Below are positions 36,542-47,691 of a stretch of 64,000 nt of DNA, one piece after another. The notes below the pieces were generated by a model. The model was not told where the DNA came from and made no database searches. It saw only the letters and a list, made by a program, of their open reading frames with translations. The DNA lies in assembly GCA_946186505.1 (NCBI GenBank), contig CAMHNI010000008.1, forward strand, positions 48,333-112,332, given 5' to 3'. This stretch comes from an uncultured Prevotellaceae bacterium. GTDB lineage: Bacteria; Bacteroidota; Bacteroidia; Bacteroidales; Bacteroidaceae. Position 1 is the first letter of the stretch; every line of letters begins with the position of its first letter. Both the position numbers and the translations under genes were made by a program.

Positions 36542-36651
36542 TTAGACAACGGAAACAATATACTTAGACAACGGAAACAATATACTTAGACAACGGAAAC
36601 AATATACTTAGACAACGAAAACAATATACTTAGACAACAAAAACCATATGA
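36542..36651. repeat. Five tandem 22 bp repeats upstream of the DUF4248 gene
   Basis: Unit ttagacaacggaaacaatatac starting at 36542, 36564, 36586, 36608, 36630. Confidence 0.9.
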
Positions 36652-36857
36652 TTATCAAAAGTTATCCCAAAAGTGAACTGGCACTGCTTTATTTTCCAGA
36701 TAGTGACCCGCATGTAGCATTGAACCACCTGAACAGTTGGATAAAACGGTGCCAGCCATTGTTAGAAGCCCTCGCAGGATGCTACCAGAGTCGCCACGCC
36801 AAATACTTCTCGCCACAGGCAGTAAGGCTGATAGTGAAATACCTCGGTGAACCGTAG
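36648..36857 (+). CDS. DUF4248-family protein
   Basis: MIIKSYPKSELALLYFPDSDPHVALNHLNSWIKRC... Confidence 0.75.
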   Translation: MIIKSYPKSELALLYFPDSDPHVALNHLNSWIKRCQPLLEALAGCYQSRHAKYFSPQAVRLIVKYLGEP

Positions 36858-36894
36858 GGTCATCACGAAAGTGAGACCCCCCTGCGAAACTTTG

Positions 36895-37291
36895 TGGAGC
36901 TGGAGGGAGTCGAACCCTCGTCCGCACAAGGAAACCATACGCTTTCTACACGCTTATCCCGGCCTTCATTTTCGAGCTGTGACAAGACCCGGGCCACCAA
37001 TCACAGCCTTATCCTCTAAAGTTTCACCAAGGCATCGAGGCCTGCCAAGGCTATTCCCGATTTAACCTGCGCCGCTTGATCTCCGGATTCGGAACAACAT
37101 CCTCGGAGCGACGTCTCGTTCTCCTACCTTGTAAGAGAATTAAGCTCGTAATCTACTGTACTTCGATTAAGCAGCGAGAGCATACTCATTGTTGCCAATT
37201 AAATTTGCGCTGACTCAGATTTAGGAGGAAACCAACGAGCCTCCGCGTGCTTACGTACCATTTCATCTCGCCGTCAAATCCAGTCAACCCC
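36895..37291 (-). ncRNA. ssrA: tmRNA
   Basis: Minus strand 5' GGGGTTGACTGGATTTGACGG..., tag GCAAATTTAATTGGCAACAATGAGTATGCTCTCGCTGCTTAA (ANLIGNNEYALAA*), 3' GTTCGACTCCCTCCAGCTCCA. Confidence 0.96.
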
Positions 37292-37484
37292 GATAACAAA
37301 CGATAACGTCAACGATAACGATAACGTGAACGGAAACGTAATTTCGGCGCAAAGGTACACTTTTTTCTAAATACCGCAAAACTTTTCTAAAAAAAATGCT
37401 TACCTTTGCACCGTTTTTACCCTTTTAGCACAATATTTCGTGCTGTCGGTGGTTATACATTATATATAATATGATAGTATTGGT

Positions 37485-40010
37485 ATGAAACGATTAGTCA
37501 GTTTTCTGCTGTATTTCGTGCTCACTGCCACCATGGCATGGGCACAATCCAGCATGACCGATAACCAGGTGATGGACTTCGTTGTGGAGCAGAACGCCAA
37601 AGGCGTATCGCGCCAGCAGATAGTGACACAACTGATGCAGCGAGGTGTGACGATTGACCAGATACGCCGCATCCAGAAAAAATACCAGCGCCAGATGAAG
37701 AACGGTGCTTTAGGAGCCGAGGACATTACAGCGGGCTCCAAAGAGGTGAAGAACCGCATGCGTGAAGCCAACGGCGAGAGGCGTGCCGATGAAATTGAAC
37801 GTGAGAAACGTAACGCCTCGAACTACCGCATAAAGGACAACCGCAAAAAAACCAAGAAACACACGTATGACGAGGAGGACGAGGAGTTCCTGGAGATGGA
37901 CGATGCCATGGACTTTATGATGCCCGACTCGCTGAAGTACTACTACGAGGAAGAAAAGGAAGAAACTGGCCGCAAGATATTCGGCCATGATGTATTCAAC
38001 AACAAGAACATGACCTTTGAAAGTTCTATGAACATCGCCACCCCCCAAAGTTACCGGCTCGGAGCAGGTGACGTAGTGAACATCGACATCTGGGGAGCAT
38101 CGCAGGAGAGTATCACAGAGACCGTCTCGCCAGACGGCACCATAACCGTCGAAGGCGTGGGTGTTGTGCAGTTAGGCGGACTCACGGTGAGTCAGGCCAA
38201 GAGCCGTTTGCGCCAGGTTATCGGTCCACGCTATCAGGATTCGCGTATCGAACTGACCCTTGGGCAGACCCGTACCATCACTATCAGTGTGACGGGTGAA
38301 GTAAAGATGCCGGGCACATACACCATGTCGGCCTTTGCAACCGTCTATAATGCCCTCTACATGGCGGGTGGTCCCAACAATATCGGTACATTGCGCAGCA
38401 TTAAGGTGTTCCGTGGCGGCAAGCAGATTTCGAGTGTCGATGTCTATGCTTTTCTGCTGAACGGTAACCTGACAGGCGACGTGCGGCTTCAAGACAACGA
38501 CATCATCACCGTCGGTCCTTATGAACAGTTGGTGTGCATTGCCGGTAAGGTGAAGCGCCCCATGTACTACGAAATGAAGAAGAACGAGAGTGCAGCCACC
38601 CTGTTGCGTTATGCCGGCGGCTTCACAGGCGATGCCTTCACCAAGTCTATCCGCGTCCACCGCAAGGCCGGCGCACAGTATTCGGTGTTCAATGTGGGTG
38701 AGTTTGACACCAACGACTTCCGGTTGATGGACGAGGACTCTATCACTGTCGATTCTACCATAGTACGCTACCAGAACATGGTTGAAGTCATCGGTGCAGT
38801 TTTCCGTCCTGGCATGTATCAGGCTGGAGGCCACATTGGTACTGTCAAGGCACTCATTGAAGCCTGCGGCGGACTTACCGAGGAAGCCATAGGCCAGCAT
38901 GCCGTGATGCACCGCACAAAGCCCGACCGCTCATTAGAGGTTCTGAGTATTGACATCAGCGGCATACTGGAAGGTACTGTACCCGACATTCCCATCAAGA
39001 ACGAGGATGTGCTCTACATTGCCACGAACGAAGAGCGGGAGTCAGACAAGACCATCACCATCCACGGCGAGGTGCCCTACCCCGGCATCTACAAATATGC
39101 CGCCAACCAGACTGTGGAGGACGCCATATTACAGGCCGGCGGTCTGACCAACGCCGCCTCACTGGCCAAGGTTGACGTTGCCCGCCGTATCATTGACGCC
39201 GAGGCAACAGAGGCCAGCGACACTCTGGCTTTTACCTATAGCTTCAGTATAGACAAGGACTACCGGATTCAAGAAGGTGAGCACTTCACCTTGCAGCCCT
39301 ACGATGAAATCTACGTCCGACGGAGTCCTAAATACAATGAGCAACAGAACGTCTTTGTCGAAGGTGAAGTGCAGTTCAGCGGCAACTACACCCTGACAAA
39401 CAGTCGCCAGCGTCTGAGCGAGATTATCGAGCAGGCCGGCGGACTGACCAAGCGTGCCTTCCCCGAAGGAGCCAAGCTACTGCGCAAGATGACACAGGAG
39501 GAGCGCGAGCAGATGGAAACCATGCTCCGTACAGCCCAGCGCAACTCGGGCAATGACTCTATCGACGTCAAGAAACTGCTGACCATGACCACTTTTCCCG
39601 TGGCCATCGAGTTGGACAAAGCATTGGCCAACCCCAGGAGTGACGACGACCCCTTCCTGCGTGAAGGCGACCGCATCGTCGTACCCCGTTACACCAGTAC
39701 AGTGAGCATCAACGGCGAGGTGCTCTATCCCAACACCGTACGCTACAAAGCAGGAGAGAAGGCAGACTACTACATCGACCTGGCAGGTGGCGTCAGTTCG
39801 TCAGGCAAACGCAGCCAGACCATCATCATCTACATGAACGGTATGGTAGCCAAGGCAGACCGTAAGCACCGTCCCGCCCCCGGATGTCAGATTGTGGTTC
39901 CGACGAAATCCAAACGCCGTGCCCTGACGCTGCCCGAGATACTGAGTATCGGCTCCAGCACCGCTTCAATAGCCACGATGATAGCCACTATTGCCAACCT
40001 CATCAAGTAA
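37485..40010 (+). CDS. Wza-like polysaccharide export protein with SLBB repeats
   Basis: YRLGAGDVVNIDIWGASQES; repeated SLBB-like blocks; starts the capsule locus. Confidence 0.9.
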   Translation: MKRLVSFLLYFVLTATMAWAQSSMTDNQVMDFVVEQNAKGVSRQQIVTQLMQRGVTIDQIRRIQKKYQRQMKNGALGAEDITAGSKEVKNRMREANGERRADEIEREKRNASNYRIKDNRKKTKKHTYDEEDEEFLEMDDAMDFMMPDSLKYYYEEEKEETGRKIFGHDVFNNKNMTFESSMNIATPQSYRLGAGDVVNIDIWGASQESITETVSPDGTITVEGVGVVQLGGLTVSQAKSRLRQVIGPRYQDSRIELTLGQTRTITISVTGEVKMPGTYTMSAFATVYNALYMAGGPNNIGTLRSIKVFRGGKQISSVDVYAFLLNGNLTGDVRLQDNDIITVGPYEQLVCIAGKVKRPMYYEMKKNESAATLLRYAGGFTGDAFTKSIRVHRKAGAQYSVFNVGEFDTNDFRLMDEDSITVDSTIVRYQNMVEVIGAVFRPGMYQAGGHIGTVKALIEACGGLTEEAIGQHAVMHRTKPDRSLEVLSIDISGILEGTVPDIPIKNEDVLYIATNEERESDKTITIHGEVPYPGIYKYAANQTVEDAILQAGGLTNAASLAKVDVARRIIDAEATEASDTLAFTYSFSIDKDYRIQEGEHFTLQPYDEIYVRRSPKYNEQQNVFVEGEVQFSGNYTLTNSRQRLSEIIEQAGGLTKRAFPEGAKLLRKMTQEEREQMETMLRTAQRNSGNDSIDVKKLLTMTTFPVAIELDKALANPRSDDDPFLREGDRIVVPRYTSTVSINGEVLYPNTVRYKAGEKADYYIDLAGGVSSSGKRSQTIIIYMNGMVAKADRKHRPAPGCQIVVPTKSKRRALTLPEILSIGSSTASIATMIATIANLIK

Positions 40011-40018
40011 GTAGCAGT

Positions 40019-41068
40019 ATGGAAGAAAACAAGACACAGCAACAACCTGAGGTCATCGACCTGAGGCAAGTGTTCAGAAAAATATGGGCCAGCCGACGTC
40101 TGTTCTACAAGACACTGCCCACCGCCTTTGTTCTGGCATGTATATATATATTAGGTGTACCCCGTACTTATACATCGGAGGTCAAGCTGGCTCCCGAAAT
40201 GGAGAATTCCGGTGCTGGTGGTGCTTTGAGTTCTCTTGCCTCGTCGTTCGGTTTCGACCTCGGCGACATGCAGACCACCGATGCCATCACTCCCCTACTC
40301 TACCCCGACCTGATGGAGGACAACGGATTTGTCACCAGTATGTTCGGTATCAATGTCAAGACGCTTGACGGCGATGTCAGTACCACTTATCACGACTATC
40401 TGCAGAAATACACCCAACCATCTGTCTGGAGCAAGCCGATGATATGGGTTAAGCAGCTCCTAAAGCCCTCTGGGAAAGGAGGTGACTCAAAGTTTGATCC
40501 TTACCAGTTGTCCCGTATCGAAAATGAGGTGGCAGAGGCTATCCGCGGCAATGTCAAGATTTCCGTGGACAAGAAGAACGGAGTCATCACCATTAATGTG
40601 CAGGCACAAGACCCTCTTGTCTGCAAGACCATGGCTGACTCCATCAAGGAACGTCTGCAGCTGTTCATCACTGAATATCGCACCAACAAATCGCGCACCG
40701 ACTACGAATACTATAAGAAGCTGACCGAACAGGCCAAGCACGAGTATGAGAAAACCCGGCAGATGTATGGCAGCATGGCCGACGCAAACTCGCGCATAGC
40801 ACTGAAAAGTGTAGAACTGAAAATGGAAGACATGGAGAACGACATGCAATTGAAGTTCAATACCTATACGTCCATGAATACACAACTACAGGCAGCCAAG
40901 GCCAAGGTTCAGGAACGCACGCCGGTATTCACCGTCATCAAGGGTGCTGCCGTCCCCGTCAAGCCATCAGGCCCCAAGCGCATGATTTTTGTCCTGGCCA
41001 TCACTATCGTCACTTTCATCGCCACTTCACTTTACATTGTCCGCAAGGACTTGCATTTCCAATTCTAA
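40019..41068 (+). CDS. Wzz/chain-length determinant family protein
   Basis: TM near both termini, coiled-coil, PVKPSGPKR motif. Confidence 0.85.
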   Translation: MEENKTQQQPEVIDLRQVFRKIWASRRLFYKTLPTAFVLACIYILGVPRTYTSEVKLAPEMENSGAGGALSSLASSFGFDLGDMQTTDAITPLLYPDLMEDNGFVTSMFGINVKTLDGDVSTTYHDYLQKYTQPSVWSKPMIWVKQLLKPSGKGGDSKFDPYQLSRIENEVAEAIRGNVKISVDKKNGVITINVQAQDPLVCKTMADSIKERLQLFITEYRTNKSRTDYEYYKKLTEQAKHEYEKTRQMYGSMADANSRIALKSVELKMEDMENDMQLKFNTYTSMNTQLQAAKAKVQERTPVFTVIKGAAVPVKPSGPKRMIFVLAITIVTFIATSLYIVRKDLHFQF

Positions 41069-41083
41069 AAGACAGGAGGGGGA

Positions 41084-42430
41084 ATGATAATACTGCAATC
41101 ACTGGCCAACAGATTAGGTATTTCCAAGACAAAAGAGGTTATCGCCGAAAACTTGTTCTGGTCTGTACTTGGTAAGATTGTAGCCCTCTTGGGAGGTCTT
41201 CTGGTGGGCATTATCGTTGCCCGCTATTTAGGGCCAGCCCAATATGGCCTGATGAGTTATGTCATCAGCTATGTGACATTGTTCCAGACATTTGCCTTGT
41301 TAGGGCTTGACTCCATTGAGATCAGAGAAGAGTCACGGGGCAAATACCCCTTTCAGACTATCATCGGAACAGCCTTCGGCTTGAAATTATGCTCTGCCAT
41401 AGTGTGCATAATATTGGTATTGGGCACGTCCTGGTATATGGAGGCCGATTCCGACACGACGCTGCTTATAGCCATTTATGTGCTGACAATTATACTCAAC
41501 TCCTCTAACGTCATCAGAAACTATTTCACGGCCATTGTTCAGAACAAGCACGTTGTCAAGGCAGAGATTAGTCGCACTTTGATAGGAATCCTGATAAAGT
41601 CTGCCTGTCTTCTGGCGCATGCCCCACTTGTGTGGTTCGTTGCTGCTTCGATGTTCGATGCCGTATTGCTGGCCAGCGGCTATTACATGGCCTACCATGC
41701 TAAGGTAGGTAGCATAAGGGAGTGGCGTTTTGACTGTCAGTATGCCAAGTTTATGCTCAAAGAGTCGTTCCCGTTAATGATTAGCGGTGCTGCCATCATC
41801 CTGTATCAGCGCATAGACCAGGTGATGATAGGACAGATGATCGACAAGGAATCCGTCGGCTATTTCTCCGTTGCCTCCAAATTTGTCGAGATTCTGATAT
41901 ACATCCCGATGATGCTTGCCCAGACCATCATGCCTGTCCTTGTCCATATCCGGGAAAACGATGAAGCAACCTATATCAGGAAAGGGCAGCAATTCATGAA
42001 CATTTCCCTGTGGAGTTCCCTGCTGCTGTCAGCCCTTATGTCGGTCTCTTCCTATTGGATTATCATCCTTACGTTCGGACAAGCTTATTTACCGGCTGTT
42101 GCCGTATTACAAATATTATCGTTTAAAGCTGCGGGGCTGGCACTCTCCAATACGGCTGGCACGATGTTGGTGGCCGAGGGGCTTCAACGCTATGCTATTA
42201 TCCGCGACCTTTTAGGATGCACTGTCTGCATTGCCCTGAACTATTTCCTATTACCCCGTTACGGCATCATCGCCGCAGCGTGGATAGCCATTGCCAGTAA
42301 TGTCATTGCAGGCTATGTGGCCGATGCCTTTATCCCTGCCTATCGGCACTTGTTCTTCCGTCAAACTCATGCTTTGTTCATGGGTTGGAAAAGCATGCTA
42401 ACAGTGAAGTCGTTGTTCAAGTCCAAATAA
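41084..42430 (+). CDS. Wzx-like flippase
   Basis: Polytopic; LGKIVALLGGLLVGIIVARYLGPAQYGLMSY. Confidence 0.9.
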   Translation: MIILQSLANRLGISKTKEVIAENLFWSVLGKIVALLGGLLVGIIVARYLGPAQYGLMSYVISYVTLFQTFALLGLDSIEIREESRGKYPFQTIIGTAFGLKLCSAIVCIILVLGTSWYMEADSDTTLLIAIYVLTIILNSSNVIRNYFTAIVQNKHVVKAEISRTLIGILIKSACLLAHAPLVWFVAASMFDAVLLASGYYMAYHAKVGSIREWRFDCQYAKFMLKESFPLMISGAAIILYQRIDQVMIGQMIDKESVGYFSVASKFVEILIYIPMMLAQTIMPVLVHIRENDEATYIRKGQQFMNISLWSSLLLSALMSVSSYWIIILTFGQAYLPAVAVLQILSFKAAGLALSNTAGTMLVAEGLQRYAIIRDLLGCTVCIALNYFLLPRYGIIAAAWIAIASNVIAGYVADAFIPAYRHLFFRQTHALFMGWKSMLTVKSLFKSK

Positions 42431-42442
42431 TCCCCTGTTACC

Positions 42443-43687
42443 ATGACTGTCATTCCCCTACTATACTTTACCTTTTTGGCCGCCTACTTCTATTACAAGA
42501 ATCGGGGCTGGGGCATGGACGTGGCAGCCTCATCGCTACTCATTGCTATATCGGTGGCTGCCGTCATGATTGACATCAATGACATCTACGGTGAATACGG
42601 CATCAACGAGTATGCTATCACTCTGCCCACAGTCCTGCTTTACTGTCTCCAGTGGACCTTGGTATTGATTCCCATACACCATCTGTCGAGACTGCCACTC
42701 GAAAAGCATTTCCCCGTCAAGCAGACCATGCTCTATCTTTACATGGTCATCATTGTCGTCTCTTCCTTTATCATAATTCTTTCGAAGGTCTCCGATATCC
42801 GCGACGCACTGCTTATGGATATGATTGACGTCCGTCATGAACATTACAAAGACCTGGTTGAGGGAGAAGGCGGGCAGGCGAATCCCCTGCTTATCATCCC
42901 CACCATCTTCATATCCACCCCATTCCCTACCCTTGCCTTGTGCTTCTGGTTCTACACAAAAGCCTTCACGAAATTCTCGATATTCCTGCGCACAGGCATA
43001 CTGATAGCCTCCATTGTCCAGGCCATTACGGCAATCATCGTGGCTGGACGTTCGGCTATCGTGTTCTGGCTTTTCGACTTCTACATCCTATACAGCTTGT
43101 TCTACCGCTATCTGTCGAAGAAAGCCAAACACCGCATCAACATGGCCGCCTTAGTCATGGTTTCCATCATTGGTGTGCTCTTTATGGCCATCACTATATC
43201 ACGTTTCGACGAAGCAGGCAGCAAGTCCACCCCGTTCGACTCACTATACGGATACGCCGGACAGCACGTTAACAACTTCTGTACGATGTTTGTCAATGGC
43301 AGCAATCCAGAACCACTCTACGACCGTATCTTCCCGTTTACCTCACGTCTGATGGGACATCCTTATGACATGGTGGAGCACTATGACACACTGAGGAAAC
43401 ACACTGACGTTCTGGTCAATGTCTTTGACACTTTCGGCGGCGAGATTTTTCTGGATTTAGGGTGGATAGCCTATATCCTTTTCTTCTTTGGATGGATAGT
43501 TCTCACACTTTATGTCAGGTATAATTGGCAGGAAATCTCTTTCTACCGTATCTTCCCGTTAGTCATCATCATCGCTTTCTTCACACGGGGACTCTTCGCA
43601 TGGCCGTTCACTGGGCATGTTACAAGCATGGCACTTGTGCTGGTACTCATGAACACCTACCTCTTCAGATATGCATTCAAAATATAA
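42443..43687 (+). CDS. Wzy-like O-antigen polymerase
   Basis: Polytopic ORF in the capsule locus. Confidence 0.7.
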   Translation: MTVIPLLYFTFLAAYFYYKNRGWGMDVAASSLLIAISVAAVMIDINDIYGEYGINEYAITLPTVLLYCLQWTLVLIPIHHLSRLPLEKHFPVKQTMLYLYMVIIVVSSFIIILSKVSDIRDALLMDMIDVRHEHYKDLVEGEGGQANPLLIIPTIFISTPFPTLALCFWFYTKAFTKFSIFLRTGILIASIVQAITAIIVAGRSAIVFWLFDFYILYSLFYRYLSKKAKHRINMAALVMVSIIGVLFMAITISRFDEAGSKSTPFDSLYGYAGQHVNNFCTMFVNGSNPEPLYDRIFPFTSRLMGHPYDMVEHYDTLRKHTDVLVNVFDTFGGEIFLDLGWIAYILFFFGWIVLTLYVRYNWQEISFYRIFPLVIIIAFFTRGLFAWPFTGHVTSMALVLVLMNTYLFRYAFKI

Positions 43688-43705
43688 CATCCTTACGATA
43701 GACCT

Positions 43706-44590
43706 ATGAAAATATTCGCCGTTATTGTCACCTATAATGCCATGTACCGGGGTTGGATAGATCGCTGCATGAAGAGTCTGAGCGAGAGCACCGTCCCCGT
43801 CACAGCCATTATTGTCGATAATGGCTCCTGCGACGGCACCCGCGAACATGTCCCCTCTGCCTACCCCGAAGCCGTATGGATGCCTCAGGAAAACAATTTG
43901 GGCTTCGGGCAGGCCAATAACCTGGGACTGTGTTACGCCTTAGAACATCAGGCCGACTATGTACTGCTGCTCAATCAAGACGCAGCCATCTCTCCTGACG
44001 CCATCCAGCAGATGTTGGCTGTTAGTGACGGCAAGTCGCTGTTGTCGCCACTTCACCTTAACGGCGACGGCACCCGTCTCGACGAACTGTTCCGCATCAC
44101 ACTGAAGGATGCCCATAACCTGATGAATGACGACCTGCTGATACACCACACTTTAGCCGACTGCTACGAGACGGGCGAGGTCTGTGCCGCGTGCTGGCTC
44201 ATGCCTGCTGCCTTGCTACAATGCGTCGGCGGTTTCAATCCCCTCTTCTTCCATTATAGCGAAGACAACAACTATTACCACCGGCTGGTCTATCACCACA
44301 TCAGGACCCTTATTGTACCTCATGCCTATATGTACCACGACAGGAAACTGTTTGGTAATCAGAAAGCCCATGACCACGGCCTTGTCAGACGTGAGTTGAC
44401 GCTGGCTGCCTGTAATATCAATCACTCTTTGGCTCAACGGGTCGCCGACTATCTGCGTGTCTTATTTCGCCATGGCTTGTCTGTTTCCTTTTTCTCTGGT
44501 ATAACTTGGCTACTGCTACATCTGCGCTCAATCTATCACTCCAGAAAGGAGGAAAGGCAGTCTGGCCTCACGTGGCTTAACCTCTCATAA
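43706..44590 (+). CDS. Glycosyltransferase family 2
   Basis: AVIVTYN...VDNGSCDGT...NLGFGQANNLG...LLLNQDA. Confidence 0.9.
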   Translation: MKIFAVIVTYNAMYRGWIDRCMKSLSESTVPVTAIIVDNGSCDGTREHVPSAYPEAVWMPQENNLGFGQANNLGLCYALEHQADYVLLLNQDAAISPDAIQQMLAVSDGKSLLSPLHLNGDGTRLDELFRITLKDAHNLMNDDLLIHHTLADCYETGEVCAACWLMPAALLQCVGGFNPLFFHYSEDNNYYHRLVYHHIRTLIVPHAYMYHDRKLFGNQKAHDHGLVRRELTLAACNINHSLAQRVADYLRVLFRHGLSVSFFSGITWLLLHLRSIYHSRKEERQSGLTWLNLS

Positions 44591-44602
44591 CCCTTTACTG
44601 AC

Positions 44603-45760
44603 ATGAACATCCTGTTAGACTTCATACCTTTCCAACATATAGGCGGTGTCAGTGGTGCTGCCAGTTTCACAAAGGCCGTCACTGACGAGGTCATCCGACA
44701 TAGGCCAGTGGGTACACATCTCTTTGCCGTCTATGACTCCACGCTTCCTGTAACAGGGCGCTATCATTGCCACGAAATGGCAGAACACAACAACATCAAG
44801 CTGATTGACATCAGGCAAGCCACCCTGGCCGACATCGTCAGCCACCACGCCATCGATGTGTTCTTCATGGCTATCGCCCAACTCTACAAGCACTACAATC
44901 TGAACGGCATCAGGTGCAAGACGGTGATGTTCATTCACGACATATTCGATGCAGAGCGTGCCGACAACTACGTCGATGCCACCATCCACGACACGGGACT
45001 GGAAAGCCGTTGGAGTCGTTGCAAACGCCTCGTCAACATTTTCTCTGGCCGCAGCCAAAGGCTGGCCCGCCAATGCTATGCCAGTCTGATGCCCCTTTAT
45101 ACAGCCCCAAAGACAGTGCCTTATACGGTTTCCGACTATTCTCGCCACGCCCTTTGCTATCATTTTCCCGCTATCAAGAAGGAAATCAAAGTGTGCTACT
45201 CGCCACTCAGGCAAGTAACAAGGAACCATACTATTGAGAATCCCCAATTACAGGAAATAGTCAGAAGCGGGAAGCGTTACCTGCTGATGGTCTCGGCCAA
45301 CAGACTATACAAGAACCCCCATACCTTGGCCAAGGTATTCAAACGTCTGAACGATGAGCGAACAGACCTCCACTTGTTAACACTGAAGATGGGACGCAAG
45401 ATATCTCCACAACATACAGACATCGCTTTCTTGTCAGACAGCGACCTCTGCTACGCCTACGAGCACGCTCTTGCACTGGTGTTTCCTTCTTATTTTGAGG
45501 GTTTTGGCTATCCTCCTGTCGAGGCAATGGAGTACGGCACACCTGTAGTGGCGTCGAACGTCACCAGCATTCCCGAGATATTGGGCGATGCCGCATTCTA
45601 CTTCTCACCGTTCTACCCTGCTGACCTGTATAGGGCTCTTCACGAAGTGCTGGATCATCCCGATGTCAAAATCGACAAGATGAGGCGCAGACTTGCGGAG
45701 ATACACCAACGACAGGATGACGACTTGAAACAACTCATCAATGACCTGCTAACTCCATAA
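44603..45760 (+). CDS. Glycosyltransferase family 4-like
   Basis: [44 protein letters not shown]. Confidence 0.9.
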   Translation: MNILLDFIPFQHIGGVSGAASFTKAVTDEVIRHRPVGTHLFAVYDSTLPVTGRYHCHEMAEHNNIKLIDIRQATLADIVSHHAIDVFFMAIAQLYKHYNLNGIRCKTVMFIHDIFDAERADNYVDATIHDTGLESRWSRCKRLVNIFSGRSQRLARQCYASLMPLYTAPKTVPYTVSDYSRHALCYHFPAIKKEIKVCYSPLRQVTRNHTIENPQLQEIVRSGKRYLLMVSANRLYKNPHTLAKVFKRLNDERTDLHLLTLKMGRKISPQHTDIAFLSDSDLCYAYEHALALVFPSYFEGFGYPPVEAMEYGTPVVASNVTSIPEILGDAAFYFSPFYPADLYRALHEVLDHPDVKIDKMRRRLAEIHQRQDDDLKQLINDLLTP

Positions 45761-45767
45761 GAAGAAC

Positions 45768-46415
45768 ATGACACTGACCCGAAGACTCCGACTATGGACT
45801 GAACCGCTCGTGAAAATGCCGTGCAGACTGTTTGGCCTGCTTTACAGCTACAATGCCAACCGCCGCTTGGCACTTTTGCGAAGCTATCTCTATACCCAGT
45901 GGTTAGCTCCCAGTCTGGCAACGGTCGGCAAGGGTTGCCTCATCTACCGTCCTGTCAAGATTGTCGGTGGTCACCACATCTCAATTGGCAACATGTCTGT
46001 GATTGGCGCCCATGGTACGCTTACTACTTGGGAACACTATCGTGGCGAGACGTTCGCTCCCAGGATAGAAATAGGTGAGCACTGCGATTTCGGCGAATAC
46101 ATACACATCACTTGTGTCGAGCGTATAAGCATTGGCAACGGCGTACTCACTGGCCGCTGGGTCACCATCTCAGACAACGACCATGGCGAGGTTATCCGCG
46201 AACAGCTGGACACTCCCCCAGCCGACCGTCCGTTGCATGTCAAAGGTCCGGTCACTATCGGTTCAAACGTCTGGATTGGTGACAAGGCCACCATTCTCAG
46301 TGGAGTCACCATCGGCGACGGGGCCGTCATCGCCGCCAACAGCGTCGTCACTAAGGACATTCCAGCCTACACTGTTGCTGCGGGCAATCCCGCCCACGTC
46401 ATTAAAGCATGTTAA
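45768..46415 (+). CDS. Left-handed beta-helix acyltransferase
   Basis: Hexapeptide repeats; [46 protein letters not shown]. Confidence 0.92.
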   Translation: MTLTRRLRLWTEPLVKMPCRLFGLLYSYNANRRLALLRSYLYTQWLAPSLATVGKGCLIYRPVKIVGGHHISIGNMSVIGAHGTLTTWEHYRGETFAPRIEIGEHCDFGEYIHITCVERISIGNGVLTGRWVTISDNDHGEVIREQLDTPPADRPLHVKGPVTIGSNVWIGDKATILSGVTIGDGAVIAANSVVTKDIPAYTVAAGNPAHVIKAC

Positions 46416-46419
46416 GACT

Positions 46420-47679
46420 ATGAACAAGAAATGCGCTTTTACCATCGTTGCCAAAAACTACATAGGCTTGGGACAGATTCTCGGACTATCGCTCCGAAAG
46501 CACAACCCCGATGTGGACTTCTATATTTTCATGGCTGACGAGTTCGATACCGAACCTGCCGACCTGCCCGACTGCGTACTGAAGGCCCGGGACGTGACTG
46601 ATTACACAGGAACGGAGTGGACGGACATGACCTTCAAGTACAACCTGACAGAATTCTGTACGGCCATCAAGCCTGCCTGTTTCCAGCACGTATTCAAACT
46701 GGGTTACGAGGCTGCTATTTACTTTGACCCTGACATCTTTGTATTCTCGTCCATAGACCGTGTTTTCCTCCAGCTCGAGCAATACGACGTAGCACTGACA
46801 CCACAGGTGGCCGGCCTGCATGTTGATTATCAAGGTGAGCATCCGGAGTGGGCCATGAACGTCAACGGCATCTTCAACCTCGGTTTCTGTGCCATGCGCC
46901 GCTCTGAACTCACAGCGAGGGTGCTCTGCTGGTGGAGGCGACGATTGACTGACAACGCCTTCGCCGACCGCAGCACCGGCAACTTCACCGACCAGAAGTG
47001 GATGGACTGGATGCCCGGACTCCTGGGCAACGATCACCTCTACGTGTTCCACGAACTGGGCATGAACATGGCACCCTGGAACTTCTTTGAACGGCAGCTG
47101 TTCCAGAGCGACGGTCGCCTCATGGTGCGCTACCGCACAGACGACTGCACACAGCGTGAAGACCCGCTGCTGTTCATCCATTTCGCTGGCTACGACTATC
47201 AGAAGCTTAAGCAGGGCATCGTTGAGCGCAAGCGCATAGAGAACCTGCAGGAGTATGAAGACCTGGCACTGGCCACCGACATCTACCGCCAGGCCATGGT
47301 CAACAGCCACGACCTGTTCGACCGTTTCATCGGCCAGCATTATTCCTATGCCACCTTCGACAACGGCCTGCCCATTGACAATTTCCACCGCCGACTCTAC
47401 CACGGACTGACTCTTCAAGGCGAAACCATACCAGCCCCTTTCACTACAGGCAAAGGCACCTACTATGACAGGCTCCGGAAGAAAAACTTACTGACCAAAC
47501 AACGTTTCGACAACCTGAACCGCCGTAATATTGAGGGACTCGACCGTAAACGCCGCCTTATCGGCCTGCTCTTCGGAACCCTTTACCGACTTATGGGCTA
47601 TCGGCGTTACGCTATGTTTGTGAAAAGCCTCTATCACTACTGCCGCCCAGAGCTGCATACCTTCCTCATCAAGAAATAA
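46420..47679 (+). CDS. Glycosyltransferase (GT8-like)
   Basis: FTIVAKNYIGLGQILGLSL...AAIYFDPDIFVFSSID; start moved to ATG 46420. Confidence 0.8.
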   Translation: MNKKCAFTIVAKNYIGLGQILGLSLRKHNPDVDFYIFMADEFDTEPADLPDCVLKARDVTDYTGTEWTDMTFKYNLTEFCTAIKPACFQHVFKLGYEAAIYFDPDIFVFSSIDRVFLQLEQYDVALTPQVAGLHVDYQGEHPEWAMNVNGIFNLGFCAMRRSELTARVLCWWRRRLTDNAFADRSTGNFTDQKWMDWMPGLLGNDHLYVFHELGMNMAPWNFFERQLFQSDGRLMVRYRTDDCTQREDPLLFIHFAGYDYQKLKQGIVERKRIENLQEYEDLALATDIYRQAMVNSHDLFDRFIGQHYSYATFDNGLPIDNFHRRLYHGLTLQGETIPAPFTTGKGTYYDRLRKKNLLTKQRFDNLNRRNIEGLDRKRRLIGLLFGTLYRLMGYRRYAMFVKSLYHYCRPELHTFLIKK

Positions 47680-47691
47680 AAACAGAACGAC

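Noticed and set aside
36542-36651. CRISPR-like array
   Set aside because: 22 bp units are directly abutting with no unique spacers and no cas genes.
46486-47418. 310 aa minus-strand ORF in the capsule locus
   Set aside because: Antisense to a glycosyltransferase; no domain, breaks operon direction.
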